Shown: one piece after another, positions 22,528 through 31,646 of the stretch
Numbering within the stretch: position 1 is the stretch's first letter
How the letters are laid out: every line of letters begins with the position of its first letter
From: Phaeoceros laevis
Lineage: Eukaryota; Anthocerotophyta; Anthocerotopsida; Notothyladales
Reading direction: 5' to 3'
Assembly: GCA_049999765.1 (NCBI GenBank)
Contig: JBNGIQ010009078.1
Span: 128,556-177,149 of the forward strand
DNA: 48,594 bases
The notes under the pieces: generated by a model
Seen by the model: the letters and a program-made list of their open reading frames with translations, nothing else
Database searches by the model: none
Told to the model about the DNA's origin: nothing
Translations under genes and position numbers: made by a program

Positions 22528-23090
22528 TCAGTGGGGCAAACATTCTTCCTTGATTTTGAGGACTAGCTGTTCCAGCATTGCATAGATACCTTCAATATCA
22601 GGATGCTTCTTGTCTCCAGCACAAAAAACCATGCACCACTGTATCCATGTCAGTCCACCACCAGCTCTGGCCTTGCTATTCCGTGCCCCCAGTTCCTTTC
22701 TCCTCTCCTGCATCTCGTTTGCTGCCTCCGGCATGAGCACTGGCATAAATGTTGGACATCAGCACATAGGATGCAGCATCCTTTTCATCCGCGCCCACAG
22801 CACCCTCGAAAGCATGTTGCCCAATCTCAACGTTCTTCCACTTCCAACAAGCGCCTTAAAGAGTATGCTACAATGCACCATTAGGAAGAAAAGGCATCAT
22901 CTTGCCATCTGCAGAGCCTTGGCCAGATGACCTGCACACCCCAGAAGATCCATCATGCATGTGGAGTGGTCGACGGCTGCAATGATGCCATAATCTGTCC
23001 TCATCGCCTCAAAGTGCTTGCGGCCTTTGTCCTCTAGACCCGCATGATTGCATACTGTCAGCACATTAAGAAAGGTGATGCCATCAAGCC
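22528..23090 (-). pseudogene. PPR pseudogene (C-terminal part of a third paralogue)
   Basis: Reading on the minus strand, about 23,090 to 22,528, one meets ITFLNVLTVCNHAGLEDKG, then STCMMDLLGCAGHLAKALQM, then KNVEIGQHAF and SYVLMSNIYA, then a frame slip, and finally RKELGARNS and GDKKHPDIEGIYAMLEQL before a stop. This is the last PPR motif plus the E region of a relative of the two intact PPR genes. At least one frameshift and missing bases in the WLTLLAACRKW section break it, and the N-terminal array is absent. It retains more of the E+ tail than the intact copies, so the ancestor may have had a longer C-terminus. Confidence 0.82.
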
Positions 23091-24308
23091 ACGGGGTTTT
23101 GGTGGTTCTTATGCCAACACTAGCGTGGAATCAAAAGCTCTCCTCAACTCCAAGCCAGACCATACAAATTCCTGCAAGCTTGTAGTGAGACTTTCTGCCG
23201 GGTATCGTGGAAGTTCGAAGGAGATACCGTGCTCTCCACTACTAGTTTATTAGCCTAATGTAGATGTGAAATAGCCGCAAGTGCGAAATAAGGGATCTAA
23301 GTTGGGAGAGTCCTGAGCTGGCAGCCCTTGGAGGTTGTGGTGGAGGTAGGAGAAGCTGCCCTCCAGTCCAAATTCGAAAACAAAGTTTGTGGCCTGCCAT
23401 ACAATTTTGCCTTCAGGACTAGTCCTCCAAATATGTTGTGCTTTCACCTTGCAGACCTGGCCAATTAGCAGTGCTTGCATCCTGGGGCACATGAAGACCA
23501 GGAACACTTGCCAGGGCTACATGGAGGGCAAACGTCGAAACCGTGCATTCTTGTAGCCGGGCCTTTATCTGATGCTTTACGGCCATGTGCTGAGAAGCAG
23601 TCCGATTCAAAGCCTGTACAAGCACAGTGAAAGGTGCGGTTGTTCTTGGGTCCAGGCCCCAGGGTGTGCAACTGTGTTAAAAACCAGGAGGAATCGGTTT
23701 TCATAGGTTTGCGGCAACTGTACACAGGAATTCCTTCCAAGGCAAGTTTTGATTTTGTCAACCGGGTTGACAACCATTTGTAAATCCCGGCGTGGTCAAT
23801 GAAGTGGCAAATGCTTTGCCAAGAAGTTTACACGGAGACAGCAGCTGTAGCCCCACCGGCAGGCACATGGCAGGACACTGCTTTTTCACGTGCTCTTCTC
23901 CGATCGGGGGAAAAAGGGAGCAGAGGGACATGGCTTTGAAAGGTCTCAAGCACTTCAGGAACGCTATCCTGCCTGTTTCGTCTAATCGATGGCGCTCCCG
24001 GTGTCCTTTGGGAAGCCCTTTGGGAGTGTGCCGGTAGCAATGAGAATCCCATCAAAGGCTATTGTTACACGTGTACCAGGTACGCACTTGCTCGATGTCT
24101 TGAAAGGTTTTCAATCGACTACACAGGCGAAACTCCGTTGAGTTTCCCGCGAGTCTGAGTTCCTGACTCGAGTTTGTTCTAACCACCTAGCCTCGACTCC
24201 GACCCGACTCTAGTCTAGCTCTAGTCTAGCCTGCCCTGGCGCAGCCATTCCAGTATGGTGGATGTGGTGTGTTTCCTGCAGCCAACATGTCCTGCTGGCA
24301 TGCAACAG
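23091..24308. other. No recognisable gene
   Basis: Short open frames on both strands match nothing I know. Positions 24,110-24,240 are rich in CGACTC/CTAGTC words, including a small TCTAGTCTAGC duplication. Confidence 0.4.
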
Positions 24309-24486
24309 TTCGTGCTCAACGACACCCCCAACCTGCCATACCTGCAGGCTATGGTGAAGGAGGGGATGCGGTTGCATCCTGTTGTGCCTCCTTGTTCCCC
24401 GGGAATCTGTGGAACAAACCCAGGTCATGGGTTACGACATTCCCAAGGGTACCACGCTCCTCACCAACGTGTGGGGGATCCATGTG
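24309..24486 (+). pseudogene. Cytochrome P450 remnant (K-helix region)
   Basis: Translation gives NDTPNLPYLQAMVKEGMRLHP, the P450 K-helix with its ExxR signature (EGMR). After a one-base slip the frame continues as PRESVEQTQVMGYDIPKGTTLL and TNVWGIH, the following conserved section, then a TGA. Only about 58 residues of the roughly 500-residue enzyme remain. No heme-binding Cys motif is nearby. Confidence 0.8.
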
Positions 24487-25091
24487 TGACATCGACCCGA
24501 CTACGCTGTCCTTTCTGCTATTAGGGTCGGGCTCGGGCACATGTAAACCGGCAGTACAGCAAGAAGAGCGCCCGCTCTCCCGACTTGAGGCACAAGGAGT
24601 CCAAGAATCCCCTCAGGCTATTGCTGAACAACTTCTAAAAGCCTGACTGGGGGTGGATGGGTAGCTGGCTGTCTTGGACAAGCAGGTTGGACGGTCTGCT
24701 GTCATCAGCCTACATCCCACCCCTCGTTGCATCATAATGCTGCCGCTCGCTCCGACGGTGCCAGAGTGCCGAAGGTACGAAAGTACTACCGAACGGCTCA
24801 GGCTGTAATCGAAAGAACTGTGTGAGAATGGGCAGCTAAAGACGAGCAGTTGAAGATTTGACGGTCTTGGCGGCGACACAATCTCGTGTGTCCTCCTCTC
24901 TGCCGTAAAGAGTCATCCGGAGATGCGGGGCTGAAAAAAATCTGGTGTTGGGGCAACGACTTGACGATCTCACTATCTGACTGTCAGGCTTGGATACGTT
25001 TCGCCTGTCTAGCAAGAAACCCTCGCCGAAGCCATTTAGGGGTTTGTGCGATTGTCCAGTTCATTTTGCATCACGCTGTTCGAGGGCAGCA
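24487..25091. other. No recognisable gene
   Basis: The stretch between the P450 remnant and the first exon of the decayed UDP-sugar pyrophosphorylase holds nothing I can identify. It may include the former promoter of the latter. Confidence 0.35.
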
Positions 25092-26109
25092 ATGGCTGTC
25101 GCTGCGGACGAGAAGTTTGGCGTGCCTCTCCGGAGTAACAGTGCGGAGGACTGGGCTGAGCCATATCTTGGTCCAAACTTGCCCGTCCTGTCTGATGAGC
25201 AGGTTTCTCGTCCACCTTGCAGTGTCATCCCCCGCATTTTCCCAGCAAATGTGCTGTTATCTGGGGCATGGGGTTCCGCTTGAGATGGGCTGCATTGTAG
25301 GAGTCCACTTGGCACTTGGGCGCTGTTTTGATTAGCCTCCATCTTATGCTTCCCTTCGTGCCAGATACGGATTGCTGGTGTGCTGATGGAGGAGCGGCAG
25401 GGCCACCTTTTCTCGGGCTGGCCTGGACTCGGTGTATCCGACTGGGACAAGCTGAAGGTTTTTTAGCTAGGTAGCTGTCGTGTCCCACTTGAGCGTATAT
25501 TTGTCATATGCATTGTTGCTGCACAGATTAACTGACTGAGCTCGCTGCAGTTGATCTCGGGTTGCAGGTGGAGAAGCTGAATGCTCACTATCCTGGTGGA
25601 CTTGTTTCCTACATACGGAATGCCAGGAAGCTCCTTTCGGATTCCAAAGGCGCAAAGAATCCCATGAGGGTTATGTTCCATCCGTAAGCATTGCCGCCAT
25701 CTCTCTGCACGTTGTGATTGTCGTTCAAGTTTGGCCTGTTGACCCGACTGAAGCACTTCATTTGCAGGTACCAACAGGGGAACGAGTTGTCTCTGGAGAT
25801 GACCAGTTTGTTTGGTCTGAAGAAGCAGGTGTAATATTGTGTGATTGTGTGAACCGGAGCTTGTTGTAAAGCTTGGGCCATACTCTGAAGAACTTCCAAG
25901 GACAAACGGTGCCGTTTGTCGACTTTATTAACCCCAGTAAGTTTTTGTTGTTCCCAAGTCCTGGTTTGTGCTTTGGATGGTTCCCATGAGACAGGTCTAT
26001 GTGTGCGCCTCACATCATTTGGAGCGTCCTAGTTTTCCCCCCCTTGTCCTGTTGTTGTGGGACAGGGATTGACCAGGCTTGTACTAATTTGTGCAATGAC
26101 TCTATCAAT

Positions 26110-26710
26110 TCAATTTGAATCTCGGTGGAGGTTATTGTGGATGAATGTCCACATGAAGATTACCCTGCCGAGCGAGCTAAGTACTTTGCGATTGTAGTGT
26201 GAATGGATGTTCATGATTGGGATAGTTGTTGATGAAGGTTCTGGTTTGACTTCAATTGGTCAAGGTGCCATGATGATAGACTATAAAAATCAAGCTCAAC
26301 AGAGCTTATTGTGGACTCATATCCACATGCAGATCACCCCGCTGAACTGAGCACGTTGCCTTCTCCTTGTTCATGTACTGGTCCCTGCTGCTCACCCAAA
26401 TTGGGTGTAGAATGTCCCAGTTTTGAAGGTGCAATGATTAGAATTACAGAATCAAGCTCAACAGAACTGATTGTGGACTAAACCCCACATGCAGATTATT
26501 CCCGCTGAAATGAGCACTTCATTCCCTTCTGTGGAAGTGTCCTTTGTCGTTGATTGATGGTCACTGTCCATCCGAATCGCCCAATCGTGTCTAACATGTT
26601 CTGGTTTTGAAGTTGTAATGATTAGGATCACAAAATCAACCTCAACAGAACTGATTGTGGAGTAAACCCCGCATGCTGATCACTCCTACTGAAATGAGCA
26701 CTTAAATCCC
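26110..26710. repeat. Diverged ~165-190-bp tandem repeats in a pseudogene intron
   Basis: A core reading roughly AATCAAGCTCAACAGAACTG, ATTGTGGACT, CCACATGCAGATTA and GCTGAAATGAGCAC recurs near 26,290, 26,450 and 26,635. A more diverged copy lies near 26,130. Copies differ by about 10-20 percent. Confidence 0.75.
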
Positions 26711-26762
26711 TTTGTCAAGTCCTCAGAAGGTAGAAGTATTTATAGAAGGCTCGGATTGGGCT

Positions 26763-26875
26763 TTTGTACTACAAGCATGTTGGATCTGCTGTGATAACTC
26801 ACTCTCAGTGCTCAATCCCTTTGTCAGGGGTTTTTGTACTACAAGCATGTTGGACCTGCTGTGATGAGTCACCTT
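26763..26875. repeat. ~70-bp direct duplication
   Basis: TTTTGTACTACAAGCATGTT with GGA(T/C)CTGCTGTGAT occurs near 26,763 and again near 26,831. Confidence 0.85.
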
Positions 26876-27987
26876 CGACGAGAATATTGTGGACATTGCA
26901 CATGCTGATATCTAATTTCTTCACTTTGACCTGAGCAGCGTCCAGACATGGTTGTATGTCAATAGAGTTTAAATTGCACTGTCTTTTTTTTTTTCGGTTG
27001 CTCTTTCGTAGCTTTGTTGTCTTGTTTATGAGAACTAACATGGGTTACCCTTCCTTGGTTGTCATAGTATTCCTTGCTGGCCTGTACTCTTTATGCCATG
27101 CTATGTACCAGACTTCGTGCAGTCATGTGCCGAGTCTGTTGTTGTGATGGTCCTGCAGGTACATGGTCGTCTTTCAAGTCAACGACCAGGCTGGAATGCA
27201 TGATGCGAGACTACCCAAGACCATTGTCTTCCTCAACAAGAGTTGGCTTTTCGGTATAAATTTCAAGCATTTCTTGGATCTGATGTTGTTGCACCGTCTT
27301 TTATACATGGAGCCCAGATGAACAAGCTCAAGCTTAATGGTAGATGCGTTAACCGGCCCTTGACACAGATCTCCTGCCCAGGTCCTTGGTGGTCTGGCTT
27401 GGTTATACTCCTGTGGAGAACAACCCAGAGGATGCCCTTAAGGTACGAGAACTGCAAGATCGTCTATACGGGGATTCTTGGGATTATGGATTGAGAAATG
27501 TGAGCTCAGAATATCTGATCTGTCTGAACAGGTTCCACGTGGAAATCCCCGGCACAGTGCAACGCCCCGGCACAGTGCAACGTCGGGTGAGGCGGCTATT
27601 TACAGGGCCAACTGTATTATTTGGCAGAAGGTCGGGACAGTCTACCTCAAGTAGTGGCTATCATCTTTTCGTGGCCCCCTTGAAATTCTGATTCGCGAGG
27701 AAAGATTTAGTTTAGAAGGTGCTAGAAGAGAGAAGGATTTAGACAGTTTGTGTGAACTGGAGATGCGCCGCGAAATAAGCGAGGCACTTGGCCTTCGTGC
27801 ATGCATGCTAGGAGATAAGCTTGGGAAGAGGTCTCTGGAACTAACCATGCACGCTGGTACATAATCACTAATCTCTGCGCCCGCTCCTGGTGCTGCTGCA
27901 GCTGCTGCTTAGGATCTGGAGTGAGGGAGGAAGGGCTCGGGAGAGCTAGGGAGAGGCAATTTGTTGTTGTTTGCATATCATAGTCTA

Positions 27988-28485
27988 ATGGCGGACCGTA
28001 CTCGGGAAAAGGTTTCAGAGGGCGCGGACAAAGCACAGCAGCATGCTCAGACGGCGTTCCAGCAGATTAGCGAGCGCTCCCCTACCGGCAGGCAGGTGGT
28101 GGGGCTGCTCACCCTGCTGGCGTTAGGCACGGCGGGGCTGGTGCTGGGAGGGCTCACCATCGGCGGCATCATCCTGACTCTGCTGGCGCTGACGCCGGTG
28201 CTCATCTTCTTCAGCCCCATCCTGGTGCCGCTGGCCACCATAGCCGCTTTCACCATCGGGGGGCTGCTGTTCGCGGGAGGCTCGGCCATCGCCGCCGTGT
28301 CTGGAGCGTCGTGGCTCTACAATTACTTCAAGGGACGCCAGCCGCCGGGGTCTGAGCAGGTGGAGGCTGCCAGGCATCGCATCCAGGAGACTGCGGCTCA
28401 CGTGAAGGAGAGAGCTCGTGAGTATGGGTCCAATGTCACAGGTTACCTGCAAAGCAAGACACAGGAAGTAGCTCCTGGAGCTTGA
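27988..28485 (+). CDS. Oleosin (lipid-droplet structural protein)
   Basis: A single exon encodes 165 aa from the ATG at 27988. The amphipathic N-terminus (about 36 residues) is followed by a long uninterrupted hydrophobic stretch, residues 37-112, that contains the oleosin proline knot PX5SPX3P, here P70, S76-P77 and P81 (PVLIFFSPILVP). A C-terminal amphipathic helix (EQVEAARHRIQETAAHVKERA) follows. Oleosins insert the hairpin into triacylglycerol droplets and stop them fusing, in spores of seed-free plants and in seeds. The length matches short oleosins of non-seed plants. No close operon-like partner is expected. A short open frame follows downstream and may be its 3' UTR. Confidence 0.96.
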   Translation: MADRTREKVSEGADKAQQHAQTAFQQISERSPTGRQVVGLLTLLALGTAGLVLGGLTIGGIILTLLALTPVLIFFSPILVPLATIAAFTIGGLLFAGGSAIAAVSGASWLYNYFKGRQPPGSEQVEAARHRIQETAAHVKERAREYGSNVTGYLQSKTQEVAPGA

Positions 28486-28630
28486 GTGAGCAACAGGTGT
28501 GGTGAACTAGTTATAACATGTTAGCTATTGATAAAAACAGTCAGTCCCGAGTGAACCGTCCGAGTGTCTGTCCGTCTCTCGTCAAAAGTATCTAGAATGT
28601 GTGGAAGGAGTTTCCAAGGCTGCTTCTGAC

Positions 28631-28846
28631 ATGCTGTTGTTGTTGTTGTTTGTGTCTTGTGTGTGGCTTGGGCTGGGCTTGCCATTTTCTTCTTTTGCAG
28701 CTTCGGGAGAGGCTTGGGGCACCGGTGAAGAACCAGAGTCCCCGTCGTATAAGCGTAGCAAGTCTGGCAGGTCTCCCGAGGGACGGAGGGGATCATTCCG
28801 AAAAGCGTTGCAGGCTATCAAACATTCATTTGAGATTCAGTACTAG
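28631..28846 (+). CDS. Possible small secreted protein, doubtful
   Basis: From the ATG at 28631, 71 codons start with a signal-peptide-like MLLLLLFVSCVWLGLGLPF ending near FAAS, then a 46-residue hydrophilic, basic part with SKSGRSPEGRRGSFRKALQ. I do not recognise it. It begins only 146 bp after the oleosin stop on the same strand, and TTCTTCTTTTGCAG inside it is a strong 3' splice-site look-alike. It could therefore equally be oleosin 3' UTR or a spliced leader of another transcript. Confidence 0.25.
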   Translation: MLLLLLFVSCVWLGLGLPFSSFAASGEAWGTGEEPESPSYKRSKSGRSPEGRRGSFRKALQAIKHSFEIQY

Positions 28847-29327
28847 TTCAGCTCTCTTGTGTGACCTAGCTAGCCAGTCACCTAGCTAGCCAGTCAGTGT
28901 ACATATGCATACATGCAGACCTTGTGTGAGCGTGTTGGCCTCTCGCCTATAGAATCTTTTCTGGTGTAAACATAGAAGTGGAAAGCTGTTGGATGCACAT
29001 TCTCATCAGCCACGCTGCCGTTTCTGAGAGGTCTCCATTGTACAAATCTTGGAGTCCACGGTGGACGATGATTTGTTCCTCGAAGGGGGGCAGGAACAGG
29101 CTACAGAGCTGTTGCAGCTCCAAACAGCACAGCTGGCCAAACTTTCCATACATACCCAGCGAGAGCACGAGCAAGCGTGAACATAACCGTCACACCCAAG
29201 GTTGTTTTTAACTGAACCATAGTTAAGACCCTTGGTTGAGAAAATCGAAAATCGATCCCACTTTCAGCCAAAGCCAAAAGGTAATACCCGCGAAGCCCTA
29301 AATATGTTCGGTGTCACAGAGTGAGTG

Positions 29328-30968
29328 ATGGCGGACGCCTCTCCTCCGACCAGCAACCCTGAAGAGTCTGCCAGAAAACACGGACGGAACGTTGTGCTGG
29401 TAATCGATTTCGGATCGCAGTACACGCATCTCATAACTCGGCGAATACGGGAGCTTTCAATCTGCTCCTTCTGCATTGCGGCTGGGAATTCGTTGGAGGT
29501 GATCAAGTCCTACACCCCAGGCACCGTCATCTTGTCTGGAGGACCTCATTCGGTGCACGAGGATGGAGCACCTTCGTTGCCCGACGAGTTTTTTGAGTAC
29601 GTGCAGGCGGCGGGGATCACGGTCTTGGGTATCTGCTACGGGTTGCAGCTGATCGTGAAGCTGCTGGGAGGGGAGGTGCGGCAGGGCAAGGGTCAGGAGT
29701 ATGGCGCCATGAAGATTGTCACTGAGGGAGCTTCCCGGCTGTTTGGTGGATTCTGCGGCGAGAAAGAGCAAGAGGTGTGGATGAGTCACGGTGACGAAGC
29801 TGTGAAGCTGCCCCAGGGATTCAAGGTTGTGGCAAGCAGCCGGCAAGGTGGTATAGCAGCTATTGAAGATGCTGAGAGGCGGGTTTACGGTTTGCAGTAT
29901 CATCCGGAAGTGAGCCATACTCCCCGCGGGTTGGAAACCCTGCGGCACTTTCTGCTGGAAGTGTGCGGCATCCAAGCAGACTGGAAGCTGGAGGACGTGT
30001 TGCAGGAGCAAGTGGACTTGGTCCGGGAGACTGTTGGGCCGGAGGATCACGCCATTTGCGCATTGTCTGGAGGTGTTGACTCCGCGGTTGCGGCCACGCT
30101 CGCTTTCAGGGCGCTTGGGGACCGGCTCCACTGCATCTTTGTGGACAACGGCCTTCTGAGGTACAAGGAGAGGGAGAGGGTGATGGCGACTTTTCAGAGC
30201 GACCTGCAGCTTCCAGTGACGTGTGTGGATGCCAGCAAGGACTTTTTGGGCAAGCTGGCCGGGGTGACTGATCCCGAGCAGAAGCGCAAGATCATCGGCG
30301 CTGAGTTCATTGCTGTATTTGACAGATTTTCCACCACGCTGGAGGAAAAGCTTGGTAGGAAGCCCAGGTACTTGGTGCAGGGAACTCTGTATCCAGACGT
30401 CATAGAGTCGTGCCCGCCGCCCGGTAGCGGTAAGTCTCACTCTCACACCATCAAGAGTCATCACAACGTGGGTGGTCTGCCCAAGGATATGCAACTGAAG
30501 CTGGTGGAGCCATTGAAATTGCTCTTCAAGGATGAGGTGAGGAGGCTGGGAGCACTACTAGATGTTCCGCAACTTTTCTTGAAACGTCACCCATTTCCTG
30601 GCCCCGGCCTTGCTGTCCGTATACTGGGGGACGTCACGGCTGGAGATGCCCTTGCCAGTCTCCGGGAGGCTGATGAAATTTTTGTGAGTTCCCTCAAGAA
30701 GGCTGGGCTGTATGACCAGATTTGGCAGGCCTTCGCCGTGTTCCTGCCCGTTAAGACTGTGGGAGTGCAAGGGGATCGCAGGACCCACTCAAATGCTATC
30801 GCACTGCGGGCCATCACCAGCGAAGATGGCATGACTGCCAACTGGTACCACTTCGAATCCAAGTTTCTGGCTGACGTATCCTCCGAGATTTGCAACAAAG
30901 TGAGGGGCGTCAACCGAATTGTGTACGATATCACCTCAAAACCTCCAGCAACGGTGGAGTGGGAGTGA
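29328..30968 (+). CDS. GMP synthase (glutamine-hydrolysing)
   Basis: A single exon encodes 546 aa from the ATG at 29328 (a GTG precedes it in frame). The enzyme converts XMP to GMP using glutamine and ATP. The class I amidotransferase domain has the nucleophile Cys103 in GICYG and the His192/Glu194 pair in YHPEVSH. The ATP-pyrophosphatase domain has the PP-loop SGGVDS (247-252), and downstream QGTLYPDVIES and KSHHNVGGLP bind substrate. The protein ends KPPATVEWE, the conserved dimerisation-domain end. All catalytic residues are present and the length is normal for the eukaryotic and bacterial dimeric type. The gene is intronless, as I recall for the Arabidopsis gene. Confidence 0.97.
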   Translation: MADASPPTSNPEESARKHGRNVVLVIDFGSQYTHLITRRIRELSICSFCIAAGNSLEVIKSYTPGTVILSGGPHSVHEDGAPSLPDEFFEYVQAAGITVLGICYGLQLIVKLLGGEVRQGKGQEYGAMKIVTEGASRLFGGFCGEKEQEVWMSHGDEAVKLPQGFKVVASSRQGGIAAIEDAERRVYGLQYHPEVSHTPRGLETLRHFLLEVCGIQADWKLEDVLQEQVDLVRETVGPEDHAICALSGGVDSAVAATLAFRALGDRLHCIFVDNGLLRYKERERVMATFQSDLQLPVTCVDASKDFLGKLAGVTDPEQKRKIIGAEFIAVFDRFSTTLEEKLGRKPRYLVQGTLYPDVIESCPPPGSGKSHSHTIKSHHNVGGLPKDMQLKLVEPLKLLFKDEVRRLGALLDVPQLFLKRHPFPGPGLAVRILGDVTAGDALASLREADEIFVSSLKKAGLYDQIWQAFAVFLPVKTVGVQGDRRTHSNAIALRAITSEDGMTANWYHFESKFLADVSSEICNKVRGVNRIVYDITSKPPATVEWE

Positions 30969-31646
30969 CCATCCGAGAGAAGGCACTCTTTCTTCCTTCA
31001 TTGACAGGATAGGAGCACATCCGACACATTCGATTAGGATGTCAGGTGTTTATTTGTTCACGAGCTGTGCCGAATTGATCGCTTTATTCGTTCGAAACTG
31101 GCAAGTGCTTCAGACTTCTCTCCAAAGGTGTCGACTCAAAGTATGTCTCATTGGAAGGCAGCCAATCATTGGCGTACAAGTAAGTGAATTTTCTCTTTTC
31201 ACCACAAAAATTGATGGTCACGGAAAATTGATGGTCACTGCATGGATACCATACCGTCACTCTGAGGATGCTTCCTGTCCATAGTTACAAACGGTAACAG
31301 TCGACCTGTGGTCAGCGCTGAAGAACAGCACCCGTCGAATGCTGTGTAGTAGCTGGTCATTGCTGGTGGCAAGTTGCAGACCACTGCTCATTACTCTAAA
31401 TGCTAACACTACGAAACAAGATCATTATACACAGAAGGACAACCTGGGCTGCTAGTAAGTGACTTCTCCAGACCTCTCTCCCTGCCAGCTTTTCCTCAGT
31501 GTTTCTCCCTGAGCAGCTGACTGAACACGAATCTGATGAGACGAGACGGCTTTGCATCGCCAGCACTAGTACTAGGCTATTCTAATAAACTACCGTACTA
31601 GATACGATAGTGGAGGGGGCCCAGGTATCTCCTTGAAACTTCCACG
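30969..31646. other. Intergenic, no gene recognised
   Basis: Holds the GMP synthase 3' flank and the upstream region of the LRR-Roc-like gene. AAAATTGATGGTCAC occurs twice near 31,205-31,235. No exon could be supported. Confidence 0.4.

Larger units (their letters stand above)
25092..27654 (+). pseudogene. USP: UDP-sugar pyrophosphorylase pseudogene
   Basis: Pieces of UDP-sugar pyrophosphorylase (UTP plus sugar-1-phosphate to UDP-sugar) occur in order with plausible splice sites. They are an N-terminal exon from the ATG at 25092, an exon with GHLFSGWPGLGVSDWDKLK, an exon with [20 protein letters not shown], an exon with VPTGERVVSGDDQFVWSEEA, then [41 protein letters not shown] and SGEAAIYRANCIIWQK before a stop. 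Damage includes a one-base loss near 25,670 (a Tyr codon after KNP), loss of the whole catalytic core between EEAG and ELVV at about 25,830-25,850, a slip near 25,920, an 18-bp tandem duplication at about 27,550-27,585, and absence of the C-terminal quarter. It cannot be functional. Confidence 0.85.

Noticed and set aside
23419-23773. Minus-strand frames with several Cys residues
   Set aside because: Overlapping frames give unrelated peptides, none with a known Cys spacing or start context.
27675-27862. Plus-strand open stretch rich in Glu/Arg before oleosin
   Set aside because: It has no ATG start of useful length and no family match; it probably is oleosin upstream sequence or pseudogene debris.
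28947-29174. Minus-strand frame between oleosin and GMP synthase
   Set aside because: The long version starts with TTG; the ATG version is 70 codons with no recognisable motif and divergent promoter sequence is equally likely.
29457-30494. Large minus-strand frame of 345 codons
   Set aside because: It lies wholly antisense to the intact GMP synthase and is explained by that gene's codon usage.
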